7,836 nt of DNA from Hyphomicrobium_A sp943371625 (GCA_943371625.1 CALRVN010000192.1:1-7836); one strand, 5' to 3'. Numbered from the stretch's first letter, positions 1-6,304 are shown. Program-made: numbers and translations. The notes: generated by a model from the letters alone, not told the origin.

Positions 1-1
1 G

Positions 2-172
2 ACCGATCGCAAGATTATCAGCGACAAGGAAGCACGCGACGTGCTGAACGACGTCGCCACAACACACGCAAATGCGGCTGCCGCATCGAAGACGCCGGAA
101 AAACACCAAGCGGTCGTGGATATCATCCACCGCATGTTGGCCGGCAAGAATGGCGTTCCTCGCCCCGTGTAG
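2..172 (+). CDS. C-terminal fragment of an unrecognised protein (5' end outside the window)
   Basis: The frame beginning at position 2 is open from the window edge to a TAG at 170-172 and gives 56 residues ending GKNGVPRPV. I do not recognise the family. The composition is that of a normal soluble protein, with mixed charged residues and an amphipathic stretch around AVVDIIHRMLAG. The competing frame from position 1 is also open but is loaded with Arg and Cys, as expected of a shadow frame. A hairpin followed by four T lies just downstream and would fit the end of a transcription unit. Too little is present to assign a function. The coding call rests on open frame, composition and the terminator only. 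Confidence 0.5.
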   Translation, partial: TDRKIISDKEARDVLNDVATTHANAAAASKTPEKHQAVVDIIHRMLAGKNGVPRPV

Positions 173-190
173 TGTGTCATAGCAGAGCCG

Positions 191-221
191 GTGGCTCCAC
201 TAACCTGGATTAGCCACTTTT
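191..221 (+). terminator. Probable Rho-independent terminator of the partial first gene
   Basis: GTGGC at 191-195 pairs with GCCAC at 213-217, directly followed by TTTT at 218-221. The inner TAA (201-203) and TTA (210-212) can extend the stem after a bulge. It begins 18 bases after the stop codon at 172. The stem is short, so confidence is moderate. Confidence 0.45.
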
Positions 222-446
222 CGCTTGGTGTGAGCTGCGCAAAAAAACTAACGCGCGCGCGGTCGTTGCGATTTGTTCAGCTAGCCTGTCGCTTCGTCTC
301 TAATGCCGTGTGACAAAGCTCCTCCGGCAATACGCCGATTTCGCTAACGTCGATCAATGACTGATCCCTGAAAGTTACTAGAGTGGTTTTCAAAGTTGGC
401 CACACTGGCGTCAGCACTGAGTGATGTGTCACCGGCTCCCGCCTGC
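222..446. other. Intergenic stretch without a recognised gene
   Basis: This lies between the first terminator and the ribosome binding site of the 67-residue gene. It contains a run of seven A near 241 and an alternating CG tract near 252-259. I found no convincing sigma-70, EcfG or RpoN promoter and no tRNA or other structured RNA. The promoter of the gene at 462 must lie here or in read-through from upstream. Confidence 0.4.
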
Positions 447-461
447 AGAGGAGCATGAGTT

Positions 462-665
462 ATGCAGACAAGTTTTCAGCCCGAAGAAATAACACTCATG
501 GGCACGGCGTGCGATCAGGCATGGGCGATCCTTCAAACAGCCTTGATGTTCCCATCCGGGGATTATCAAAGGAGCATTCGGAGAAGAATGGCCAAGCGCG
601 TGATGGCTGCTTTGGCTGAGGGCGAGCGCGATCCGGATCAGCTGAAGTCCATCGCGTTGGGATAG
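462..665 (+). CDS. Small conserved-type hypothetical protein, 67 aa
   Basis: This encodes a 67-residue cytoplasmic protein with no signal peptide or membrane segment. The ATG at 462 is preceded by a strong Shine-Dalgarno sequence, AGAGGAG at 447-453, with 8 bases of spacing. The layout is an opening FxPEEITLMGTACDQAW, a middle helix, and a C-terminal RMAKRVMAALAEGERDPDQLK. It resembles small uncharacterised proteins common in Bradyrhizobium and relatives, which end in a similar 'helix, GERDP, basic/acidic helix' pattern. That resemblance comes from memory and was not searched. No catalytic residues or known domain are evident and the function is unknown. It stands alone and converges on the exported-protein gene at 760-960. 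Two longer open frames on the opposite strand overlap it, but they lack a ribosome binding site and have biased composition. Confidence 0.7.
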   Translation: MQTSFQPEEITLMGTACDQAWAILQTALMFPSGDYQRSIRRRMAKRVMAALAEGERDPDQLKSIALG

Positions 666-713
666 GCGCGTGTAGCGCGACCACTTACCGCTAACTCTTG
701 ATTGAGGCGGCTT

Positions 714-742
714 CACCCGGCGCTAAAAGGCAGCGCCGGGTG
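714..742. terminator. Bidirectional hairpin terminator between convergent small genes
   Basis: A perfect 11-bp inverted repeat (CACCCGGCGCT at 714-724, AGCGCCGGGTG at 732-742) encloses a 7-base loop. It sits between the stops of two convergent genes (665 and 760). A small second hairpin (CCGCA 743-747, TGCGG 754-758) adjoins it, with TTTT at 751-754. No long T tract follows on either strand, so termination strength is uncertain, but position and symmetry fit a shared terminator. Confidence 0.6.
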
Positions 743-759
743 CCGCACGATTTTGCGGA

Positions 760-960
760 TTACTTTCCGCCAGCGGGATCGGATGTTCCCATTGGCTTTT
801 TCATCATGGCGTCGCATGCGGTCTTGAAGTCGCTCTTCGACCACATTTTTGAATAGTCGGTTTTCCAGCCCTCCTTGCACTGTGCCTGTGTGGGGCCGTC
901 AGCCGCAAAAGCTGAGGCAGCAAAGCCCATAGCCGTCGCGAGAATGATTGCTAAACGCAT
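760..960 (-). CDS. Small exported protein with two cysteines, 66 aa
   Basis: This encodes a 66-residue precursor with a clear Sec signal peptide: MRLAI start, hydrophobic core to about residue 18, and cleavage after AFA-19 or A20. The mature peptide of about 46 residues contains QCKEGW and TACDAMMKK. Its two cysteines (C28 and C49) could form one disulfide in the periplasm. A ribosome binding site AAAGGAAA lies about 7 bases upstream of the ATG. Similar short periplasmic proteins with the pattern 'Cys, basic-aromatic, WSK.DF, ..AC' occur in Rhizobiales and are annotated as hypothetical. Their role is unknown, and this comparison is from memory. It is divergent from the exported Ser/Thr-rich gene at 1197 and shares its upstream region. 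Confidence 0.8.
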   Translation of the reverse strand: MRLAIILATAMGFAASAFAADGPTQAQCKEGWKTDYSKMWSKSDFKTACDAMMKKPMGTSDPAGGK

Positions 961-1041
961 TGGTCGTTTCCTTTTGTTGCTTCTTCACGCAAGAGGTACG
1001 TGCGCAGACGGTTATCGTTGCAAAATAAGTTGCTGATCTAT

Positions 1042-1076
1042 GTTAGTCCGCGTCGGACGACCTAACCTGCGTTAGC
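1042..1076. repeat. Cluster of GTTAG/CTAAC inverted repeats in a divergent promoter region
   Basis: GTTAG at 1042-1046, CTAAC at 1062-1066 and GTTAG at 1071-1075 alternate in orientation. TCCG (1047-1050) and CGGA (1054-1057) form an additional dyad inside. The last pair gives a 14-bp palindrome, CTAAC-CTGC-GTTAG. The cluster lies between the divergent genes at 960 and 1197, so it could be an operator or only an RNA hairpin. No regulator is assigned. Confidence 0.3.
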
Positions 1077-1124
1077 AGAAGACCATTTCGTTGGCTCATT
1101 TACCCCGTTTCTCGAGCCGCTCGG

Positions 1125-1149
1125 GGAACGCAGCGTTTCGCATTTCGTT
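1125..1149 (+). promoter_or_regulatory. EcfG-type general stress promoter
   Basis: GGAAC at 1125-1129 is separated by exactly 16 bases from CGTT at 1146-1149. This matches the alphaproteobacterial EcfG consensus GGAAC-N16/17-CGTT exactly. It lies 47 bases upstream of the preferred start codon of the exported Ser/Thr/Gly-rich protein, a normal distance for a promoter with a short leader. It implies induction through the PhyR-NepR-EcfG stress response. Confidence 0.65.
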
Positions 1150-1196
1150 GCTGTGCATCCGGACAACCACGGTCCAAAGCAAAGATGAGGAAGATC

Positions 1197-1484
1197 ATGA
1201 AAGTCATATTGATCGCCGTCGCATTACTGCTGAGCGCGCCCCTCGCGCTGGCGCAGACGGGGCCAGCCGACAAGCCGGACTCGCAGTCTCTATCGTCCGG
1301 GGCCAAGGACGCCACACCGGGCGTCACAGGCGGCGGAACTACTACGGCGCCGACCGCCGAGCCGAAGTCGGGCTCGCTTTCGGATTCCGCTAAAGAGACA
1401 ACTGACTCCGGTACGAACGCTGCCACGGATCCAACGGGCAAGCCCGCCAGCTCCGATCTCGGCTCCAAAAAGACGAACAATTAA
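1197..1484 (+). CDS. Exported low-complexity Ser/Thr/Gly-rich protein, 95 aa, probably stress-induced
   Basis: The precursor has a classical Sec signal peptide (MKVILIAVALLLSAPLALA, cleavage after A19 before Q20). The mature chain of about 76 residues is rich in Ser, Thr, Gly, Ala, Asp and Lys, has no cysteine or aromatic residue, and is almost certainly disordered. It contains a degenerate internal repeat: SLSSGAKDAT (31-40) and SLSDSAKETT (60-69). I chose the ATG at 1197 because GAGG at 1187-1190 lies 6 bases upstream. The ATG at 1185 would add four residues but lacks a good ribosome binding site. An EcfG-type promoter precedes it and a strong hairpin follows. No family is recognised. A periplasmic stress-protective or surface-associated role is possible but unproven. 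Confidence 0.75.
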   Translation: MKVILIAVALLLSAPLALAQTGPADKPDSQSLSSGAKDATPGVTGGGTTTAPTAEPKSGSLSDSAKETTDSGTNAATDPTGKPASSDLGSKKTNN

Positions 1485-1493
1485 AAACGATGC

Positions 1494-1517
1494 CGGGCGC
1501 CGCTCATCCGGCGCCCG
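1494..1517 (+). terminator. Hairpin terminator of the exported Ser/Thr-rich gene
   Basis: A perfect 9-bp GC-rich stem (CGGGCGCCG 1494-1502, CGGCGCCCG 1509-1517) has a 6-base loop and begins 10 bases after the stop codon. Only ATTGCATT follows, so the T tract is weak. Confidence 0.6.
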
Positions 1518-1660
1518 ATTGCATTACGTACAATCAGCCTCGCAAACTCGCACGCTGCGCGTTCGTAGTTGCGAGCTGGCCACAGATGTCTCGAAGATTA
1601 TTTTAAGCCCTGTAATTCCCGACTAATCGAATCCACAAACGGCCCATCCTCAGGGCGTCG

Positions 1661-2236
1661 GCCTACCGCATCACCTTCGATGTGCATCGGGCTTCGGGAT
1701 TGTGGACGTGGCTGATCCTGGGCGTGCTCGCGTTCACCAGCATCTACCTGAACTTCGGCGATGAGATTGTGAAGCCCGTGACCAATGCGGTGTCGACGCT
1801 GTCACCGACTCCATACGATCAGCCGCGTGCTTCCGTCCATCCGACCCAAGCGCCTCTGTCGTTCGACGACATTCTGCAACTCAGCCAGCGGACTGGCGAA
1901 CTGGTCGCTAGTGGCTATGCGCCTACCGGCATCTATTACGACCGGGAGGCGCGACTATTCGTGGTCGACTTCGAGAACAGCTCGCAGTTCATGTTCGGTT
2001 TTGCGTGGGCCGCCTTCGATGCGACGACCGGACGACTGATCGGCACGCAAATTCCGGGAGTGGGCAGCGGCGGCGACGTATTCCTGCAGCTGCAGTTTCC
2101 TTTGCACTCGGGGAAGATCGGCGGGCTCGCTGGCCGGATCTTCATCAGCGTCATGGGCGTCGTGATCGCGATGCTGTCGATCACGGGGATCGTCATTTGG
2201 GTGAAAAAGAGACGGGCGCGGCTACGACGGGCGTGA
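1661..2236 (+). pseudogene. N-terminally truncated PepSY-associated membrane protein (PiuB/COG3182 type)
   Basis: The longest usable frame starts at a GTG (1682) and gives 184 residues. It has a transmembrane helix at about 7-24, a PepSY-like periplasmic segment at about 59-123, and a C-terminal helix at about 152-174. The end, FPLHSGKIGGLAGR followed by a helix and WVKKRRAR, is characteristic of PepSY_TM proteins of the iron-regulated PiuB type. These usually have about 370-500 residues and four helices. The frame continues upstream of the GTG as AYRITFD, which reads as family sequence (compare YRxxFDxHRAxGLW), and meets a TAA at 1613-1615. The N-terminal half is therefore missing. No ribosome binding site precedes the GTG. 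The likely explanation is a deletion remnant. A shortened but functional two-helix protein cannot be excluded. It converges on the phosphatase gene with 15 bases between stops. Confidence 0.7.
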
Positions 2237-2251
2237 CGATCCAACCGCGTC

Positions 2252-3277
2252 TCACGGCGAAGGCGGCAGCTTGGGGCCCGTGTCGGAGAACACGACGTGC
2301 CAGTCATCCTTCATGCTGATGATGTGCCAGCCGCGCTGTGGTGCAGCTTCGAGCGCGCGGTCGAGACGGCCGAACTGCGATTTGCGGTCATAGGCGAACT
2401 CGCGGTCGGCATCGTCGTGATGCACGATCATGCCGAGGCGGCGCCCGGCTCCCGTCGTGGTCCATTCGAGCATCTCGAAGTCGCCGTCGGAGTTGCCGAA
2501 GGCGGCGATCGGCCGCTTGCCGATAAACCTCTGGATGCCGACCGGCTTGCCTGCACCGTCGTCGACGAAGTGGACTTTCGGCAGCCTCTCGATGGTAGGG
2601 GTATTGGGATCAGAGTGATATTTCGTCTCTATCGACGAGCCGATGACGTTTTCTGGCGGGATGCCGTACGTTTTTTGCGTCCATGGACGCATGAACTCGA
2701 CGCCTCCGCCGGATACGATGAAGACGTCGAAGCCGTTGGCTTTCAGATACGCGATCAGCTCGTGCATCGGCTGGAACGTCATCGCCAGATCGAGCTTTGC
2801 GGTCTTCGGATTCTTCGCCGTGGCGATCCAATCGGTGACGACGTCCGCGAAATCCGTGGTGCTCATTCCGGCATGCGTCGCGGCCACGATCTCGGCGATG
2901 CCCATCTCGCCGGACGCGGCAATGCCTTTGAGGTCGTTGGCGAGGACGGATTTGAAAGGCTCGGTGTCTTTCCACTCAGGGTGCTCTGGCGCCAGTGCGC
3001 GAACGCGGTCGAGCGCGAAGGCGAGCTGCACGTACATCGGCTGCTCGGACCACAGCGTGCCGTCGTTGTCGAAGGTGGCGATGCGTTCACCCGGCGGGAC
3101 ATAGTCGGGGGAGCCTTCCGTCGTTACCACTGCAACGAAGTCGGTGATGGCCGTTTTGGTAGCGCCTTCGTTCCACGACGGCAGCGGGTCTGTCGCCACA
3201 GGAGCCGCGGTCGGAAGGGACGGTGCAACGAGCAGCGCCGGTATGAGTGCGAGCGCAAAGGACAAGAACCGCATCAC
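2252..3277 (-). CDS. Exported HAD-superfamily phosphatase, 341 aa
   Basis: This is a hydrolase of the haloacid dehalogenase superfamily, expected to remove phosphate through an aspartyl-phosphate intermediate. Motif I is FDNDGT with nucleophile D70 and acid/base D72. Motif II is VSGGG with S189. Motif III is probably K244 in GKPVGIQRF. Motif IV is GNSDGDFEML with D264 and D266 for magnesium. A helical cap insert lies between motifs I and II. The N-terminus (hydrophobic 3-19, Ala/Pro-rich to about 29) is a Sec signal peptide, and the protein has no cysteine. The start is GTG at 3277, with GAAGG 9 bases upstream; the next codon is an ATG and could serve instead. It lies 36 bases downstream of the arylsulfatase stop on the same strand and is probably cotranscribed. 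The substrate cannot be read from the sequence. A periplasmic phosphate-ester hydrolase linked to sulfate-ester use is an inference. Confidence 0.88.
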   Translation of the reverse strand: MMRFLSFALALIPALLVAPSLPTAAPVATDPLPSWNEGATKTAITDFVAVVTTEGSPDYVPPGERIATFDNDGTLWSEQPMYVQLAFALDRVRALAPEHPEWKDTEPFKSVLANDLKGIAASGEMGIAEIVAATHAGMSTTDFADVVTDWIATAKNPKTAKLDLAMTFQPMHELIAYLKANGFDVFIVSGGGVEFMRPWTQKTYGIPPENVIGSSIETKYHSDPNTPTIERLPKVHFVDDGAGKPVGIQRFIGKRPIAAFGNSDGDFEMLEWTTTGAGRRLGMIVHHDDADREFAYDRKSQFGRLDRALEAAPQRGWHIISMKDDWHVVFSDTGPKLPPSP

Positions 3278-3313
3278 TGGCGTGGACCTTCGTGCATCGC
3301 CGCGGGAATTGCC

Positions 3314-5014
3314 TCAGTTGCCCGTCGGCAAGCCGAGGTGGAAGCCGTCTTTCTCCAGCTGCTGCTGCAGATACTTGAAGTGCTCGTAGCGGGAGATGGT
3401 GATCGGGCCGGAGTAGCTCTCGCTCTGCAGCTTGCGCGGGGGGAACTTGATGTAGGTCTTCATCAGCTGCTGCACGGCATCGTTGGCGGGCACCATCGCC
3501 CAGGTGCGCTCGGTGAAGTTGGTCATGAAGATGTCGTACCGCTCCTGCGGGTCGGCGAGGAGGTCAAACACCTGCGGAACCGTCGCCACGTAGCTGGAGG
3601 CGCCCTTCCAGCCGAGATTGGTGTCGACGGCGAGGCCGCCGGTCTTGGCTCCGTCATCGCCGCGCAGGTTGAAGACGTACTTGAGGTTGCCGACGCGAAG
3701 GGCGCCGGGCGAAAGCTCGTCCTCCGTGAAGTAGAACCAGTCCTTGCGTGCAGACTTGCCGGTGCCGAGCCATTCGGGCGTCATGTCGTAGCTGTCGAAA
3801 ATGATCGGCTGGCCGTCGCGGTCGTTGGTCGGCAGGGTGACGCCGCCGATCGAAGCGAAAGTCGCCATCAGGTCGAGGTTGCCGAGGACGTCGTTGTTGA
3901 CCGCGCCGCCTTTGATCTTGCCGGGCCAGCGCACCATCGTCGGCACGCGATTGCCGCCTTCGCGCACGGTGCCTTTGGTGCCGCGGAACGGCGTGTAGCC
4001 GGCGTCAGGATATACGTCCTGCCAGGCTCCGTTATCGACGGTGTAGAAGACGATGGTGTTGTCGGCGATGCCAAGCTCGTCGAGCTTGTTCAGCAGATTG
4101 CCGATGCGCGTGTCGAGCTCGACGACTGAATCGGCGTACTTCGATTTCGAGATCGATTTATGGATGAAGTCGGGGTGCGGCAGGTTCGGCTGGTGGTTCT
4201 TCATGAAGTTGACGTTGATGAAGAACGGCGTGTCCTTGGATTTTGCCGCCGTGTCGAGGAACTCCATCGCCGCCTTCTCGACATAAGCATCGAGGTAGGG
4301 GATGCCGACGACGCCCTTGTCCGGCGTGTCGACGTATTCGCCGTTGACCTTGAAATCCTCTTTGACCACTTCGCCCGCGTTTCCTGACAGAGCGCCCTTG
4401 GTCACCTTCTCAAACATCGCGCGGAGTTCCGGGTTCATGTCCGGGAACCACTTCGGGTCGGGATAGGTGTAGGCGTTGAGGTGATAGAGGAAGGCGTATT
4501 TCATCACGTCGTAGCCCTGCGCGTTCGGAAGAGCGTAGTCGCTCTCTCCCAGATGCCACTTGCCGGTGAAGTAGGTCTTGTAGCCGGCAGTTTTGAGCAC
4601 TGAGCCGAGCGTCCATTCCGCGTGCGGAAGCCCGCCACCCTCGCCTTGGAAAGCGACGGTTGTCATGCCGCTGCGATTGGGAATGCGGCCGGTCTGGATT
4701 GCCGCGCGGCCGGGCGTGCAGCTCGGCTGGCCATAGTAGTTGGTGAAGACCATGCCCTCGCGTGCGAAGCGCTCGAAGTTCGGCGTCTGCATGCCGCGCG
4801 CCTCGCCGCCGAGGTAGGGGCCGAGATCGCCCCATCCGGTGTCGTCGGAGACGATGAGCAGGATGTTTGGTTTGCTCGAAATGGCCTGTGGCGCGGCCGT
4901 TTGTGCGAATGCGCTCGGCGCGAGCAGATTCGCGGCAATCGCGGTGAGGGCGAACGAGGCGCTGGCAGCCTTGCGGGTGGCGCCATTCGAATTTTTGTTG
5001 GCCGGGAGTTCCAT
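3314..5014 (-). CDS. Exported arylsulfatase of the formylglycine-dependent sulfatase family, 566 aa
   Basis: This enzyme hydrolyses sulfate esters to release sulfate, using a formylglycine made from a cysteine in a CxPxR motif. The motif here is CTPGR at 99-103. Other active-site features are the metal-binding pair D57-D58 in SDDTGWGDLG, GKWHLG (K152, H154), H274 in MKNHQPN, the second metal pair D327-N328 in VDNGA, and K347 in RGTKG. C99 is the only cysteine in the chain. A signal peptide runs from a long polar N-region through ALTAIAANLLAPSAFA, with cleavage after A37. Its basic pair is RK, not RR, so Sec export is more likely than Tat. The length is normal for type I sulfatases. GGAG lies 6 bases before the ATG. 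It leads an operon with the HAD phosphatase and is divergent from an FGE gene, the enzyme family that activates it. The natural substrate is unknown. Confidence 0.93.
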   Translation of the reverse strand: MELPANKNSNGATRKAASASFALTAIAANLLAPSAFAQTAAPQAISSKPNILLIVSDDTGWGDLGPYLGGEARGMQTPNFERFAREGMVFTNYYGQPSCTPGRAAIQTGRIPNRSGMTTVAFQGEGGGLPHAEWTLGSVLKTAGYKTYFTGKWHLGESDYALPNAQGYDVMKYAFLYHLNAYTYPDPKWFPDMNPELRAMFEKVTKGALSGNAGEVVKEDFKVNGEYVDTPDKGVVGIPYLDAYVEKAAMEFLDTAAKSKDTPFFINVNFMKNHQPNLPHPDFIHKSISKSKYADSVVELDTRIGNLLNKLDELGIADNTIVFYTVDNGAWQDVYPDAGYTPFRGTKGTVREGGNRVPTMVRWPGKIKGGAVNNDVLGNLDLMATFASIGGVTLPTNDRDGQPIIFDSYDMTPEWLGTGKSARKDWFYFTEDELSPGALRVGNLKYVFNLRGDDGAKTGGLAVDTNLGWKGASSYVATVPQVFDLLADPQERYDIFMTNFTERTWAMVPANDAVQQLMKTYIKFPPRKLQSESYSGPITISRYEHFKYLQQQLEKDGFHLGLPTGN

Positions 5015-5223
5015 GCGTCTCTCCGTTCAGCGGACGTGCCTCTACACTCGTGCATCAGCGGCCTCCGCAGGCAACGTTCCGTGCACGTGGTGTGGCATCG
5101 GTTAAGCGTTGAATGCTGCGCAAATTGCTTTCGCGGCCTGCGGTGAGAATGCCACCAATTTTATTCGCTCGACGCTCACACGTTGGGCGCGAAGGTAGCT
5201 ATCCGATTTGGGAGAGAGGCCGG
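5015..5223. promoter_or_regulatory. Divergent promoter region between sulfatase operon and FGE gene
   Basis: About 210 bases separate the start codons of the sulfatase (minus) and the FGE homologue (plus), so both promoters should lie here. Visible elements are a CACGTG palindrome at 5084-5089 and a GCAAATTGC palindrome at 5120-5128. A lone GGAAC on the minus strand (5080-5076) has no CGTT partner at EcfG spacing. No -35/-10 pair is convincing. Shared regulation, for example by sulfur supply, is only an inference from layout. Confidence 0.4.
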
Positions 5224-6279
5224 ATGTACTGCGAATTCCGGGGCGAGCCTCGCGCTCAATCATGTGCGCTGGTGGGCTCGCTGCTAGCCGTGGTGTTGGC
5301 CACCGCATGCGCTGCGCGCGCGGGCGATGCCCCCGAAACTTGCGCGGGTACGGCGTTGCTCACTGCGGCTGCAACTGCAGGTTCCGGCGAGCATCCCGGC
5401 ATGGTTTTCATTCCTGGCGGCGCGTTCGTCATGGGGTCCGACCGCCAGCTGCTGGAGGAACAATTCACACACCTGGTGCGCGTCGACGGTTTCTGGATGG
5501 ACGCTCACGAGGTCACCAATGCCGAGTTTGCGGAGTTTGTGCGAGCGACCGGCTATGTGACCGCGGCCGAACGCAAGGAAACCAGCGGAGCGGCCGTCTT
5601 CGTCGCGCCGACGCAGCTGACGCGCGCCAACGACATTTCACAGTGGTGGCAATACAAGACCGACGCGAACTGGCGCCACCCCGAAGGCGACGACAGCGGC
5701 ATCGCCGGCCGCGACAATCATCCGGTCGTCGACGTCCCGTATGACGACGCGCTGGCCTACGCCAAGTGGCTCGGGCGCGATCTGCCGACCGAGGCGGAGT
5801 GGGAGTACGCCTCGCGCGGCGGCAATCGCGAGGAGCTGGGGACGAGTGATGCCTACGCTGCGAGCGGCAAGCCTCTGGCTAACACGTGGCAGGGCGTGTT
5901 CCCGGTTCTCAATACCGGCGAGGACGGCTTCATCGGCACGGCGCCCGTCGGCTGTTTCAAGGCCAATGCCTACGGTCTTTACGACATGATCGGCAATGTT
6001 TGGGAATGGACGAGCGACTGGTACTTGCGCGGCCATGCGCGCGAGCCTGCGGTGAATCCCCAAGGCCCGGTTGGGCCGGTTCGCATGGAGCGCCGGCGCG
6101 CGCCGAGCCGGGTGATCAAGGGCGGGTCATTCCTTTGCGCTTCGAACTACTGCGCCCGCTATCGATCGACGTCGCGTCAGCCGCAGGAAGTCGGTCTTGG
6201 AACGACGAATGTCGGGTTCCGGACGATCCTTCGTGCTCCTGCGGGCGCAAGAGTCATTCACGCGCAAACCGCCGAATGA
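5224..6279 (+). CDS. Formylglycine-generating enzyme family protein (FGE/SUMF1 type) with an export signal, 351 aa
   Basis: FGE oxidises the cysteine of a sulfatase CxPxR motif to formylglycine, using oxygen and copper bound by two cysteines. Domain hallmarks in order are MVFIPGGAFVMGSD (60-73), DGFWMDAHEVTNAEF (88-102), HPVVDVPYDDALAYAKWL (166-183), LPTEAEWEYASRGG (187-200), YGLYDMIGNVWEW (250-262), RVIKGGSFLC (296-305) and NVGFRTI (329-335). The catalytic pair is C305 and C310 in FLCASNYC, so the enzyme looks active. I chose the ATG at 5224 because GGAGAGAGG at 5211-5219 precedes it; an in-frame ATG at 5113 lacks a ribosome binding site. From 5224 the N-terminus is a signal sequence: a short basic region, then a hydrophobic stretch at 14-30, with cleavage near ARA-33. 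C29 in LATAC fits a loose lipobox, so a lipoprotein is possible. The usual Tyr-Pro-Trp-Gly segment before NTWQG is absent here. Confidence 0.9.
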   Translation: MYCEFRGEPRAQSCALVGSLLAVVLATACAARAGDAPETCAGTALLTAAATAGSGEHPGMVFIPGGAFVMGSDRQLLEEQFTHLVRVDGFWMDAHEVTNAEFAEFVRATGYVTAAERKETSGAAVFVAPTQLTRANDISQWWQYKTDANWRHPEGDDSGIAGRDNHPVVDVPYDDALAYAKWLGRDLPTEAEWEYASRGGNREELGTSDAYAASGKPLANTWQGVFPVLNTGEDGFIGTAPVGCFKANAYGLYDMIGNVWEWTSDWYLRGHAREPAVNPQGPVGPVRMERRRAPSRVIKGGSFLCASNYCARYRSTSRQPQEVGLGTTNVGFRTILRAPAGARVIHAQTAE

Positions 6280-6304
6280 GATCGAAGGCTTCCCGTAAAT
6301 TGAG

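Noticed and set aside
200..214. CTAACCTGGATTAGC as a second copy of the palindrome at 1062-1076
   Set aside because: Twelve of fifteen matching positions are expected by chance many times in a window of this size, and the sequence is already explained as part of a terminator stem.
429..716. Open frames on the minus strand overlapping the 67-residue gene
   Set aside because: They have no ribosome binding site and biased composition, and the plus-strand gene has a strong site with 8-base spacing.
1539..1575. CTCGCAA / TTGCGAG inverted repeat upstream of the PepSY remnant, considered as a mobile-element scar or regulator site
   Set aside because: Only 7 bp with a 23-base separation. No flanking direct repeats or transposase fragments are present, so chance is a sufficient explanation.
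2297..4129. A 610-codon open frame on the plus strand, opposite the phosphatase and sulfatase genes
   Set aside because: It is antisense to two genes with clear catalytic motifs. It is rich in Arg, His, Val and Asp, lacks recognisable motifs or a ribosome binding site, and is the kind of frame that GC-rich codon bias leaves open.
5125..5150. Possible sigma-70 promoter (TTGCTT ... GAGAAT) for the FGE gene
   Set aside because: The spacing is only 14 bases and the -10 match is poor, so I did not call it as a separate feature.
5113..5223. An upstream ATG that would lengthen the FGE protein by 37 residues
   Set aside because: No ribosome binding site precedes 5113. The extension is Arg-rich and unlike a signal peptide, whereas the ATG at 5224 has a strong purine-rich site and immediately yields an export signal.
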